Assembly: GCA_043816955.1 (NCBI GenBank)
Contig: JBDRHL010000095.1
Span: 1-21,351 of the forward strand
DNA from: JBDRHL01 sp043816955
GTDB taxonomy: Bacteria; Planctomycetota; Phycisphaerae; Sedimentisphaerales; CAYZTY01
Direction of reading: 5' to 3'
DNA: 21,351 bases
Below are positions 1 to 7,328 of the stretch, one piece after another. Within the stretch, counting starts at the first letter, position 1. Every line of letters begins with the position of its first letter. Made by a program: the position numbers and the translations under genes. The notes beneath the pieces were generated by a model. The model had not been told where the DNA came from. It saw only the letters and a program-made list of their open reading frames with translations, and did no database searches.

Positions 1-152
1 AGCTTTTTTATCGACTACTACAGCAGGCAGTATCTGTGGAGCCGATGACTTACGGACGGCTTCTCAAACATGAGCGACAGCCAAAATCTGAAATGCACAA
101 TATATAGAGCCAACTGGAGCTAAGGAGATACCCCCTTTTCAGTATATCTCTC
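1..152. other. probable 3' tail of an upstream gene plus untranslated DNA
   Basis: No complete gene is visible. Two plus-strand frames enter from the left edge: one ends in TGA at 46-48 (last residues IDYYSRQYLWSR), the other in TAG at 105-107 (last residues LLKHERQPKSEMHNI). Either could be the C-terminus of a gene cut by the window; I cannot choose between them or name the family. A 7-bp hairpin (38-44 with 56-62, one G-T pair) lies here but has no T-run after it, so it is not a clear intrinsic terminator. Confidence 0.3.
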
Positions 153-161
153 TGGTATAAT
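153..161 (+). promoter_or_regulatory. extended -10 promoter for the secreted CBM/dockerin protein
   Basis: The sequence TGG-TATAAT is a perfect -10 hexamer (156-161) with the upstream TGn extension. No good -35 is seen at 17 bp, which is tolerated by extended -10 promoters. A start of transcription near 168 would give a leader of about 165 nt before the ATG at 335. Confidence 0.5.
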
Positions 162-167
162 TTATAT

Positions 168-334
168 GTACAAAGACAGTATGCACAAGGAGATTAAGGT
201 CTTCTGCACGGAGCCTGATATACCAAGCCATGTGGCGTAGACCCGTGTGGAATGTATAGATATTTGCCCGGGGCTTGTGCAGAGCAGGGAGTATAGCAGT
301 ACCAGCTCGAATCGGAATTTAGGAGCTATGTCTT
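168..334 (+). promoter_or_regulatory. structured 5' leader, possible cis-regulatory RNA
   Basis: The leader holds several mutually exclusive pairings. TGCACAAG at 182-189 is perfectly complementary to CTTGTGCA at 274-281. The overlapping GTGCAGA at 277-283 instead matches TCTGCAC at 203-209. CACGG at 207-211 matches CCGTG at 243-247. AGCTC at 304-308 can pair with GAGCT at 323-327 and so cover the SD site AGGAG (321-325). An ATG at 181 opens a 19-codon frame ending at 240 that could be a leader peptide, although it is unsupported. I did not recognise any known riboswitch consensus. The alternative-pairing pattern is seen directly; regulation is inferred. Confidence 0.35.
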
Positions 335-1939
335 ATGAAAAAGTTCTTGGTTTTTGCACTTTTGTTTACGTTGCCAGCAACCTTATCCGCAAATATACAT
401 GTCGAGGCTGAAGATTGCAGCATCAGTAGCTGGAATCTGGCTCCTTCTGAAGCAGTTGTCCGGATCGCGGTACCGCTACTCACCGATGTCAATGCCGTGG
501 AAATTGTTGGCGGGCGATCCGATGCCACCGGTGTCGGACAACTCCGACTGCCAGCTGCCATTCCGGATGACGAATATGCCGTAGTATTGCGATATTATAC
601 GAACCGCACATATGCCGGCTCAAATTTTGGTGTTCAATTCGGAGCCTACAGCGGCACTGTGGTTAAATACGCAACCTCCACAGACTGGCACATGTTTTAC
701 CCTAACAACTCCTCAGCCTCCTGGTACACCTGGTATGACCTCGAATTGACACCATCCGGATGTCCGTTTCCAACTTCACCGACTGAGCCGCTGCCGCCTG
801 CTATAGGAATATATGGTGTTGCAGAAGGTGACTTTTACATCAACATCTGGGACAAAACCAGCAGTGCCTACGACCTGGCGACTGTCGATTATATCGAACT
901 TGTACCCGTACCGCCTCGGGCAAGCGACATGGACAATGACGGATATGTAAACTTCAAGGACCTCAAGCTGCTTGTCGACAACTGGCTCGATTATGAATGG
1001 CAGGCAGATATATATCCTCTCAGCACCGGCGACGGCATCATCGATATGGCAGACTATGCTTCTTTTGCCGATGACTGGCGGAAAGCCGCTTTACACGTTG
1101 CTGACATTACTTCACAAGCCGTTACAATAGGCTGTGATTCGGGGCATTGGTCTGCAGAATTTGTCGTCACGGTCAAGGATAAAAGGCAGGATCCGATTGA
1201 AAACGTACAAGTCACCTCTCAATGGAGCGGCGTACACGGTGCTGAAGGAATCACGACCGAAACAACCGACTCAAATGGCCAAGCCTTCTTCATTAGCCAA
1301 TGCAGACCAATATCCGGCGATGCTACGCTCACCGTTACGGACCTTTACAAAAAGGGACACGCCTACAACGAAAACGAGAATATAGAAACATCCGCGACAC
1401 AGTTCGGATCTGTACCTTGGCATCCGATTGTTCGGGCGGAAGATTGGCTGATAGACACATCTGATGGTTACTATGACATAGTTGATAGTCCCCTGGGACT
1501 GCTTGTCATAGTCAGCACAGATTCTGCAGGCAATTCCGAATACTCTGTTGGTGATCTGAAATTCAATTTCCCGGGAACTATCCCTAACGGCAATTACCGC
1601 TTAACGATACACTGGAGATCAGCAACTGTAAACGGCACGCCCTGGGCGTTTAAACTGGGTTCTGACAGCGGAACATTAACCGAATACGGCGTTACCACCG
1701 GAAAGTGGCACTATTTCTATCCAGGCCATAGCGGCCCGCAAAGCAATCAATGGTTTACACACGATCTGGCAGGTTCAAATCCCATCAATTTCTCAATGTG
1801 GCCTAACAGCCCTGTTGCGGCATATATTACAGTCTCCGGAATCAGCCAGGGCGACCTCTACATAAGAATCTGGGACATGAGCCCTTCGCAGAACAACTAC
1901 TTTATGATTGATTATTTCGAATTGACCCCGCTGCCATAA
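335..1939 (+). CDS. secreted protein: two CBM6/35-like domains, internal dockerin-like repeat and Ig-like domain
   Basis: The 534-residue product starts with a signal peptide (MKKFLVFALLFTLPATLSA, about 1-19). Residues 20-195 and about 370-534 are clearly repeats of one beta-rich module. Both begin with an AED motif, share an SGT...W(H)xFYP stretch, and end with GDxYIxIWD...DYxEL. This resembles carbohydrate-binding modules of the CBM6/35 type. Between them lies a duplicated calcium-loop segment at about 198-248 (DMDNDGYVNFKDLKLLVDNWL, then a degenerate GDGIIDMADYASFADDW copy), typical of planctomycete dockerin-like domains. An Ig-like region follows at about 255-350, with the common TDSNGQAFF motif. 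No catalytic domain is visible, so a binding or adhesin role at the surface is inferred. The SD site AGGAG lies 9 nt before the ATG. The dockerin is internal rather than C-terminal, which is unusual. Confidence 0.75.
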   Translation: MKKFLVFALLFTLPATLSANIHVEAEDCSISSWNLAPSEAVVRIAVPLLTDVNAVEIVGGRSDATGVGQLRLPAAIPDDEYAVVLRYYTNRTYAGSNFGVQFGAYSGTVVKYATSTDWHMFYPNNSSASWYTWYDLELTPSGCPFPTSPTEPLPPAIGIYGVAEGDFYINIWDKTSSAYDLATVDYIELVPVPPRASDMDNDGYVNFKDLKLLVDNWLDYEWQADIYPLSTGDGIIDMADYASFADDWRKAALHVADITSQAVTIGCDSGHWSAEFVVTVKDKRQDPIENVQVTSQWSGVHGAEGITTETTDSNGQAFFISQCRPISGDATLTVTDLYKKGHAYNENENIETSATQFGSVPWHPIVRAEDWLIDTSDGYYDIVDSPLGLLVIVSTDSAGNSEYSVGDLKFNFPGTIPNGNYRLTIHWRSATVNGTPWAFKLGSDSGTLTEYGVTTGKWHYFYPGHSGPQSNQWFTHDLAGSNPINFSMWPNSPVAAYITVSGISQGDLYIRIWDMSPSQNNYFMIDYFELTPLP

Positions 1940-1951
1940 AAGAGAATTCAA

Positions 1952-2753
1952 ATGAAATACACTGCAGCATTTTTTAGTGCCCTCTTAATGCTCGCTCCTG
2001 CAATATGCACTGCCTCCGTTGGTGAAAACTTCAGCATAGGTGTGTATTATTCCATGCCGTGGGTTGCTACCGGAGACAATTTCAGTCAATAGCTTCAGAA
2101 TTACCGACCGGATGGCACACGCACAAAGTATGGGCTTTGAAAATTTCACCGTTGTCGACCTGCCGGCGAGCATATCCGGCTGGATGGGCGGCAATTGCGG
2201 AAATATTAATTATTACGGCTTCGGACCATGCACACAGGCCGTAATAAACTGGCTCAATGCAAGAACCGTATACGACGATGTCTACGAAGCGGTATTGTCT
2301 GCTTACCATTTTGGCTCCGATGGAATCACCTTTTTTATCTACAATGATTATGCTACCTATGCCGGTATCACACTAGTTGATGATAATGGCCTCAGCTCGG
2401 ATGGTAAGATGACTGCCTTTGGAGACGCTTCAAGAGATCTGCGAGCCTCCCAAGCCCGGCCTTCGGTAACACTTACCAATAATGAAACCCCTTTTATCGA
2501 CCGGGGAAGTTACCCTGCAGGGCAGTTCACACTTACCGCAAATGCCGAAAGTTCCTCCGGAACTATCGAAAAAGTCATCTTCGGCAAAACCACCAATGGC
2601 GGCGGAACATGGACAACCATCGAAGATACAACCGCCCCATACTCTGCTGTCTTCTCCGCAAGCTCCGGCCAAACTGTCATTTCCCGCGCCCAAGCCGTCG
2701 ATACAAACGGCAAAAAATCAATCTACGCCGCTTATATGATTTACACAAACTAA
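1952..2753 (+). pseudogene. frameshifted secreted protein with barrel-like fragment and C-terminal Ig-like domain
   Basis: An ATG at 1952, 12 nt after the previous stop, opens a signal peptide (MKYTAAFFSALLMLAPAICTA). The frame then reads IGVYYSMPWVATGDNFSQ and stops at 2090-2092. The continuation is in the +1 frame from about 2085 (VNSFRITDRMAHAQSMGF) and stays open to the TAA at 2751-2753. Joining the frames gives about 266 residues. The first part has alternating strand/helix character with IGVYYSMPW and GFENFTVVDLP strands, like the start of a TIM-barrel glycosidase. A stretch HFGSDGITFFIYND resembles a late barrel strand, and residues from about 175 form an Ig-like domain. The barrel is too short to be complete, so an internal deletion may have preceded the frameshift. 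The alternatives are a sequencing error or two separate genes with a start at 2040. I do not recognise the family. Confidence 0.6.
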
Positions 2754-2783
2754 TCCTTAAAATCTTTTTCACGGCGAAGTAAA

Positions 2784-2831
2784 GCATAAAAAAGGTGTGC
2801 CGTTTCTGACACACCTTTTTATCATTTATGC
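2784..2831. terminator. bidirectional intrinsic terminator between convergent genes
   Basis: The core stem GGTGTG (2794-2799) pairs with CACACC (2810-2815) across a 10-nt loop, flanked by an A-run on the left and a T-run on the right. GCATAAA (2784-2790) can also pair with TTTATGC (2825-2831). The A/T flanks make it read as a terminator on both strands. It serves the secreted-protein pair on plus and ppdK on minus. Confidence 0.85.
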
Positions 2832-2841
2832 CGTTTTCAAA

Positions 2842-5556
2842 TTATGCGTTCTTCACCGCTGCCTGCGCTGCAGCCAGCCGTGCAATCGGAACCCTGAACG
2901 GCGAACAAGATACGTAATTCATGCCGATTCTGTGGCAAAAATCAATGCTGCCGGGCTCTCCGCCGTGTTCACCACAGATTCCGACTTTCAAATCCTTACG
3001 TGTTTTACGCCCAAGCTTCGTCCCCATCTCAACCAGCTTCCCGACGCCCGTCTGGTCAAGTGCCTGGAACGGATCCTTTTCGTAAATACCCTGCCTGACA
3101 TACTCACCAAGAAATTTCCCCGCGTCATCTCGTGAAAACCCCATCGCCATCTGAGTAAGGTCATTAGTCCCAAAACTGAAAAACTCCGCTTCGCTGCCAA
3201 CTTCATCAGCGGTTAATGCAGCCCGCGGCACTTCTATCATCGTTCCCACAAGATACTTGATTTTAGATTTTCTTTCCTTGAAAACCAGGTTAACTTCATC
3301 AACAACTTCTGCCTTAACCACTTGAAGCTCTTTAGCAGAACCGACCAGCGGTATCATTATCTCCGGCAGAACAACCTTGCCTGTCTTCTTAACTGCTAAT
3401 GCCGCCTCAATAATCGCCCGTGCCTGCATACGATATATAGCAGGATAGCTGACAGCCAGCCGGCAGCCGCGATGTCCCAGCATCGGATTGAATTCATGAA
3501 GCTTTTCAACCTCCGCCTTGACCTGCTCGGGTGAAACCTGAAGACGCCTTGCCATCTCCGCCTGATTCTCAGCATCCTGCGGCAGAAACTCATGCAGCGG
3601 CGGATCCAGAAGCCGAATTGTAACAGGCAAACCAGCCATCGCCTTAAATATCCCCTCAAAATCACTTCGCTGATACGGTAGCAATTCTGCAAGAGCACCT
3701 TCAAACTGCTTCTTGGCGCCGGCAAATTCCGCTTCTATCGCTTTTAACTCTTCATCTGAAGCTGCTTCCTTCCTGCGCCGAAGCATTAACGCATAATCCT
3801 CTGCCGCCAGAATCATCGAGCGAACCGCCCATATCCGGTCTTCTTCAAAGAACATATGCTCCGTCCGGCACAGGCCGATACCTTCAGCACCAAAATCTCT
3901 GGCGCGCCGCGCATCTTCAGGTGTGTCCGCGTTAGTTCTCACACCAAGCTTTCGAACTCCGTCACAAAGCTTCATAAACTGCTCGAAAGCGCCGCTTAGT
4001 TTCGGCTCAACAGTTGAAACCCGGCCCAGAATAACTTCCCCTGACGAACCATCAAGGCTTATCCATTCACCTTCACTGACTACCGTTTTACCGGCAGAAA
4101 ATTTCCTGGTCTTATAGTCAATCTCCAGATCGCCTACACCTGCCACACAGCATTTACCCATACCTCTTGCTACAACTGCGGCATGACTTGTCATTCCGCC
4201 CCGCGCTGTAAGGATCCCCTGTGCAGCATCCATACCCCCAATATCTTCCGGACTGGTTTCAATACGCACGAGAACCACTTTTTTGCCCTGCTCACGCCAC
4301 TGCTCAGCGGTTTCAGCATCGAAAACCACCTGGCCGACTGCGGCGCCGGGCGAAGCCGGTAAACCTTTCGCAATAACCTCACGACTTGCTTTAGGATCAA
4401 AATGCGGATGCAGCAAACGGTCCAGTTGCTCAGGCTCAACTCGGCTTACCGCAATCTTCGGACTGATAAGCTCTTCCTTCACCATATCAGCCGCTATTTT
4501 AACTGCTGCTTCTGCTGTCCGCTTGCCGGTACGCGTCTGCAGAACATAAAGCTTCTTCTCCTGAATCGTAAACTCCATATCCTGCATATCTTTGTAATGC
4601 TTCTCCAGCTTTGTCATCAATGCTGTAAGCTCCTTATAAGCCTTCGGCATGACTTTGCTGAGCTGTTTCAATGGCAACGGCGTCCGAATCCCCGCTACGA
4701 CATCTTCGCCCTGGGCGTTCATCAGAAACTCACCGTAAAACTCTTTTCCACCTGTACTCGGGTTACGCGTAAAGCAAACGCCCGTACCACAGTCATCACC
4801 CATATTCCCGAAAACCATCGTCTGCACATTAACTGCTGTACCAAGCAGACCCTTTATATTATTGAGCTGCCGATACTTCACCGCCCGTGCAGAATCCCAC
4901 GATCTGAAAACCGCGTTAATCGCATGCTTCAACTGAACATCGGCATCCTGAGGAAACATCTGCCCAACGTGTTTCTTGTAAACTTCCTTGTACCCCTCCA
5001 CAACTTCCTTGAGCTGCTCGGCATTCAGCTCGTTGTCATTCTTTACATTCGCTTTTTTCTTCGCGGCAGCAAGAACAGCTTCGAAGTGCTCATGGTCACA
5101 GCCCATCACTACATCACCAAACATATCGATAAATCTGCGATAAATATCATATGCAAACCGCGGATTATTAGTCCTGGCTATAATTCCATCAATAACCTTG
5201 TCGTTAAGGCCAAGGTTCAAAACAGTATCCATCATACCCGGCATAGACACCGCCGCTCCGCTGCGAACACTTACCAGCAGAGGCTTTTTCGGATCACCTA
5301 ATCCTGCGCTCATTGACTTTTCAAGTTTGGCAATATTCTTTTGAATTTCCGCCTTGAGTTCTTCCGGCCATTTGCCCTTGCGTTTGCTGTACTCCGCGCA
5401 AACAGCAGTCGAAATTGTAAAGCCGGGCGGCACAGGCACACCGAGATTTGTCATCTCGGCAAGATTTGCTCCCTTTCCGCCAAGAATCGATTTCATCTTG
5501 GCATTTCCTTCAGCTTTACCACTCCCGAAAAAATACACGCGTTTTGATGCCATCAT
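2842..5556 (-). CDS. ppdK: pyruvate, phosphate dikinase
   Basis: This enzyme reversibly interconverts pyruvate, ATP and phosphate with phosphoenolpyruvate, AMP and pyrophosphate in the cytoplasm. The 904-residue product has all the expected parts. The N-terminal ATP-grasp domain opens with GGKGANLAEMTNLGVPVPPG. The swivelling phosphohistidine domain has TARGGMTSHAAVVARG, with the catalytic histidine at about residue 458. The C-terminal PEP/pyruvate barrel carries GLCRTEHMFF, RLLDPPLHEFLP, GTMIEVPRAAL, FGTNDLTQM and ICGEHGG, with the catalytic cysteine at about 861. It is about 30 residues longer than the well-studied 874-residue clostridial enzyme. The frame is open further upstream, but AAGGAGAT lies just before the ATG at 5556, so I start there. 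It has its own strong promoter. In an anaerobe it would serve PPi-linked glycolysis or gluconeogenesis. Confidence 0.97.
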   Translation of the reverse strand: MMASKRVYFFGSGKAEGNAKMKSILGGKGANLAEMTNLGVPVPPGFTISTAVCAEYSKRKGKWPEELKAEIQKNIAKLEKSMSAGLGDPKKPLLVSVRSGAAVSMPGMMDTVLNLGLNDKVIDGIIARTNNPRFAYDIYRRFIDMFGDVVMGCDHEHFEAVLAAAKKKANVKNDNELNAEQLKEVVEGYKEVYKKHVGQMFPQDADVQLKHAINAVFRSWDSARAVKYRQLNNIKGLLGTAVNVQTMVFGNMGDDCGTGVCFTRNPSTGGKEFYGEFLMNAQGEDVVAGIRTPLPLKQLSKVMPKAYKELTALMTKLEKHYKDMQDMEFTIQEKKLYVLQTRTGKRTAEAAVKIAADMVKEELISPKIAVSRVEPEQLDRLLHPHFDPKASREVIAKGLPASPGAAVGQVVFDAETAEQWREQGKKVVLVRIETSPEDIGGMDAAQGILTARGGMTSHAAVVARGMGKCCVAGVGDLEIDYKTRKFSAGKTVVSEGEWISLDGSSGEVILGRVSTVEPKLSGAFEQFMKLCDGVRKLGVRTNADTPEDARRARDFGAEGIGLCRTEHMFFEEDRIWAVRSMILAAEDYALMLRRRKEAASDEELKAIEAEFAGAKKQFEGALAELLPYQRSDFEGIFKAMAGLPVTIRLLDPPLHEFLPQDAENQAEMARRLQVSPEQVKAEVEKLHEFNPMLGHRGCRLAVSYPAIYRMQARAIIEAALAVKKTGKVVLPEIMIPLVGSAKELQVVKAEVVDEVNLVFKERKSKIKYLVGTMIEVPRAALTADEVGSEAEFFSFGTNDLTQMAMGFSRDDAGKFLGEYVRQGIYEKDPFQALDQTGVGKLVEMGTKLGRKTRKDLKVGICGEHGGEPGSIDFCHRIGMNYVSCSPFRVPIARLAAAQAAVKNA

Positions 5557-5600
5557 TTTATCTCCTTGGATTACTACTAACTCCCATATCCAGAAACGAT

Positions 5601-5623
5601 CCTGTCGGGAAAACAAAGACAGG
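5601..5623 (-). other. hairpin at the 5' end of the ppdK transcript
   Basis: CCTGTC (5601-5606) and GACAGG (5618-5623) form a perfect 6-bp stem with an 11-nt loop. It would sit at or next to the predicted 5' end of the ppdK mRNA, where such stems often protect against decay. It has no T-run, so it is not a terminator. Confidence 0.4.
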
Positions 5624-5625
5624 TA

Positions 5626-5654
5626 AGTATATTTTAGCCTGGGATAAATGTCAA
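5626..5654 (-). promoter_or_regulatory. near-consensus housekeeping promoter of ppdK
   Basis: On the minus strand, TTGACA (5654-5649) is followed after exactly 17 bp by TATACT (5631-5626). The -35 is perfect and the -10 has 5 of 6 matches. Transcription would start near 5619, giving a leader of about 63 nt. Confidence 0.8.
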
Positions 5655-5665
5655 TGATTAATAGG

Positions 5666-5681
5666 GCAGAGTTTTCTCTGC
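5666..5681. other. short perfect hairpin between the hydrolase gene and ppdK
   Basis: GCAGAG, a TTTT loop, and CTCTGC form a perfect 6-bp stem. On the minus strand it lies about 60 nt after the stop of the isochorismatase-family gene and just upstream of the ppdK promoter. It could be a weak terminator or a processing site; there is no T-run to settle this. Confidence 0.35.
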
Positions 5682-5739
5682 AATAGACCTGTATTCATAT
5701 CCAGCGGGAGGAAACTGTGATTATTCTGCGAATATTCAC

Positions 5740-6441
5740 CTAATTGACAATGCTTGTACTGACAACTTCTTTACGCATCAGGCCGCGGCATCTGTTGCAT
5801 CTGCAAACCCCGACAACGCGCAGACCGGATACCCCTGCAAGAGCTTTTGCCTCAATAAGTTTGGCGCCTTTTGCCTGCATCTGACGTAGTGCAAGATTCC
5901 CCTCTGATTTGTTCCGCGATCCTACCGCGTCAGAAACAACAGTTACCTTTTTCCCCCTGTGCAACAGGCCCAGAACAGTCGCCTTAATGGCATCCTCGGT
6001 ACAGACCCCCATAAGAATCACTTCGTCCACACGCAATTCGCTCAGCAGCCGGTCAAGTCTTGGTTCTGCAAATGGGTCGAAACTGCGCTTATTGAAAATT
6101 ACCTGATCATAACTGCGAAGTATATCACGAGGAAGATCCGTATTCCCATCAGCCACGAAACTGATGTGATTGTTGCGAATCGTGTAACTGATTTTTCTCT
6201 GTCCAGCCGTACCGTCTATACAGAAATGCTCCTTCCTGCCGTTATTCTCCGGGTAAACCTGAGCTGTGCTGATAATCCGAATATTATTATATCTTGCCCA
6301 TGCCGTTACCCGGCGGATGTTTGCCAGGACCCGCCGGTGGTTTCTCACACACACCAGCCCCTCTGCCAGCAGAAAATCCCGCTGAGTATCAACATCAACA
6401 AGAATCCGACGTGGTCTTAGCCGTATAATTGACCGAATCAT
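5740..6441 (-). CDS. isochorismatase-family cysteine hydrolase with cysteine-rich tail
   Basis: The 233-residue product has the isochorismatase/nicotinamidase fold signature. The presumed catalytic triad is Asp18 (in DTQRDF), Lys118 (in NKRSFDPF) and Cys147 (in GVCTED). An HFCIDGTAG stretch resembles the HCxxGTxG motif of nicotinamidases, but the DxH metal site usual in that enzyme is not visible, so the substrate is unknown. The last 25 residues add a CRCNRC cluster (Cys213, 215, 218) that could bind metal, an extension I do not know from the family. The ATG at 6450 abuts its SD site, whereas the ATG at 6441 lies 9 nt after AGG, so I prefer 6441. A possible -10 (TATAAT on minus) lies at 6495-6490. 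Confidence 0.8.
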   Translation of the reverse strand: MIRSIIRLRPRRILVDVDTQRDFLLAEGLVCVRNHRRVLANIRRVTAWARYNNIRIISTAQVYPENNGRKEHFCIDGTAGQRKISYTIRNNHISFVADGNTDLPRDILRSYDQVIFNKRSFDPFAEPRLDRLLSELRVDEVILMGVCTEDAIKATVLGLLHRGKKVTVVSDAVGSRNKSEGNLALRQMQAKGAKLIEAKALAGVSGLRVVGVCRCNRCRGLMRKEVVSTSIVN

Positions 6442-6552
6442 TATTGTCATCCTACTGTCAAAACTTCCATGCCGCTAAATAAAGCCTCTATTATATTCTA
6501 CGCCTGTTCACCAAAACGGTTCCTTACAGTTAGTATCGATGTTTTATATGTC

Positions 6553-6581
6553 TTGACTTTATCGCTAATTACATTAATAAT
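6553..6581 (+). promoter_or_regulatory. promoter candidate for trmB
   Basis: TTGACT (6553-6558) and AATAAT (6576-6581) are separated by 17 bp. The -35 has 5 of 6 matches and so has the -10. Transcription would start near 6588, about 75 nt before the trmB ATG. A second TATAAT at 6636-6641 lacks a matching -35. Confidence 0.55.
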
Positions 6582-6597
6582 AGCTTTTGTGCCTCAT

Positions 6598-6618
6598 ATC
6601 GACCATTTATCGGTCGAT
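6598..6618. repeat. inverted repeat in the trmB leader
   Basis: ATCGACC (6598-6604) and GGTCGAT (6612-6618) are perfect 7-bp arms around a 7-nt centre. The dyad lies about 10 nt downstream of the predicted start of transcription, so it could be a repressor site or an mRNA hairpin. There is no T-run. Confidence 0.5.
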
Positions 6619-6663
6619 CGCCGATACTTATGCCCTATAATAAAGAAAAAATCTGATTAACCC

Positions 6664-7323
6664 ATGCATCTCAAAACACTAAAAGACTATCCTGAAATCT
6701 CACTAAACCTTCAGGATTTAACCGAACCTTTTAATCACACCGGAATATTCGGCAACAACAGGCCGCTTCACATCGAGATCGGCTCAGGCAAAGGAACCTT
6801 TATCCTGAACCAGGCAAAAAATAACCCCCAAACCAACTTCCTCGGCATCGAATGGGCGAACAAATATTACCGCTACACCGTAGACCGCCTCGGCCGCTGG
6901 AAAATTACAAATGCTCGTCTGATTCGCACAGATGCTGAAGCCTTCATCGCCGACTTTATACCCTCCGCTTCTGTTGAGTGCTTTCACATATATTTCCCGG
7001 ATCCATGGCCGAAAAAGCGACATCACAAACGAAGGTTCATCAACCGGAACAACCTCGATCAGATGATCCGATGCCTTCTGCCTGCAGGCACTATTCGCAT
7101 TGCCACCGACCATGCTGAATACTTTGAAGCTATAACAAAACTGCTCAAGAGTAACACCGACCGATTAGAGCTGACGGATTTCTTTCCCGCTACTGGCACA
7201 ATCCCGGGAGAATGGGTAGGAACCAACTTCGAAAAAAAATACCTCAAACAAGGCCAGCCGATCTACACCATGGCCGCTCAGAAAATCTCTCTGTTGGACA
7301 GGTACTCAATATATTCACAATAG
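6664..7323 (+). CDS. trmB: tRNA (guanine-N7-)-methyltransferase TrmB
   Basis: TrmB uses S-adenosylmethionine to methylate G46 in the variable loop of many tRNAs. The 219-residue product is of normal length. The SAM-binding motif IEIGSGKGTF lies near residue 40, followed by FLGIEWANKY. The family hallmark YFPDPWPKKRHHKRR lies at about 110-125, and the C-terminal TNFEKKYLKQGQPIY matches the substrate-binding end of the family. No clear SD sequence precedes the ATG at 6664; only an A-rich stretch does. The gene converges on the GH130 gene with only 5 bp between stop codons and no terminator, so the two transcripts probably overlap. Confidence 0.95.
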   Translation: MHLKTLKDYPEISLNLQDLTEPFNHTGIFGNNRPLHIEIGSGKGTFILNQAKNNPQTNFLGIEWANKYYRYTVDRLGRWKITNARLIRTDAEAFIADFIPSASVECFHIYFPDPWPKKRHHKRRFINRNNLDQMIRCLLPAGTIRIATDHAEYFEAITKLLKSNTDRLELTDFFPATGTIPGEWVGTNFEKKYLKQGQPIYTMAAQKISLLDRYSIYSQ

Positions 7324-7328
7324 GCAAA

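Noticed and set aside
38..62. Group II intron domain V-like hairpin (GAGCCG...CGGCTTC)
   Set aside because: The stem is too short (25 nt rather than about 34), and no reverse transcriptase or other intron domain is present.
250..334. tRNA-like T-arm (GCTCGAATCGGA) in the first leader
   Set aside because: No acceptor, D or anticodon arms can be folded around it.
4402..5301. Open plus-strand frame of 299 codons opposite ppdK
   Set aside because: It lies wholly antisense to a well-conserved enzyme, has no SD site, and its product has no recognisable motif. It is a codon-usage shadow.
5959..6420. Open plus-strand frame of 153 codons opposite the isochorismatase-family gene
   Set aside because: Antisense to a gene with an intact catalytic triad; no motif of its own.
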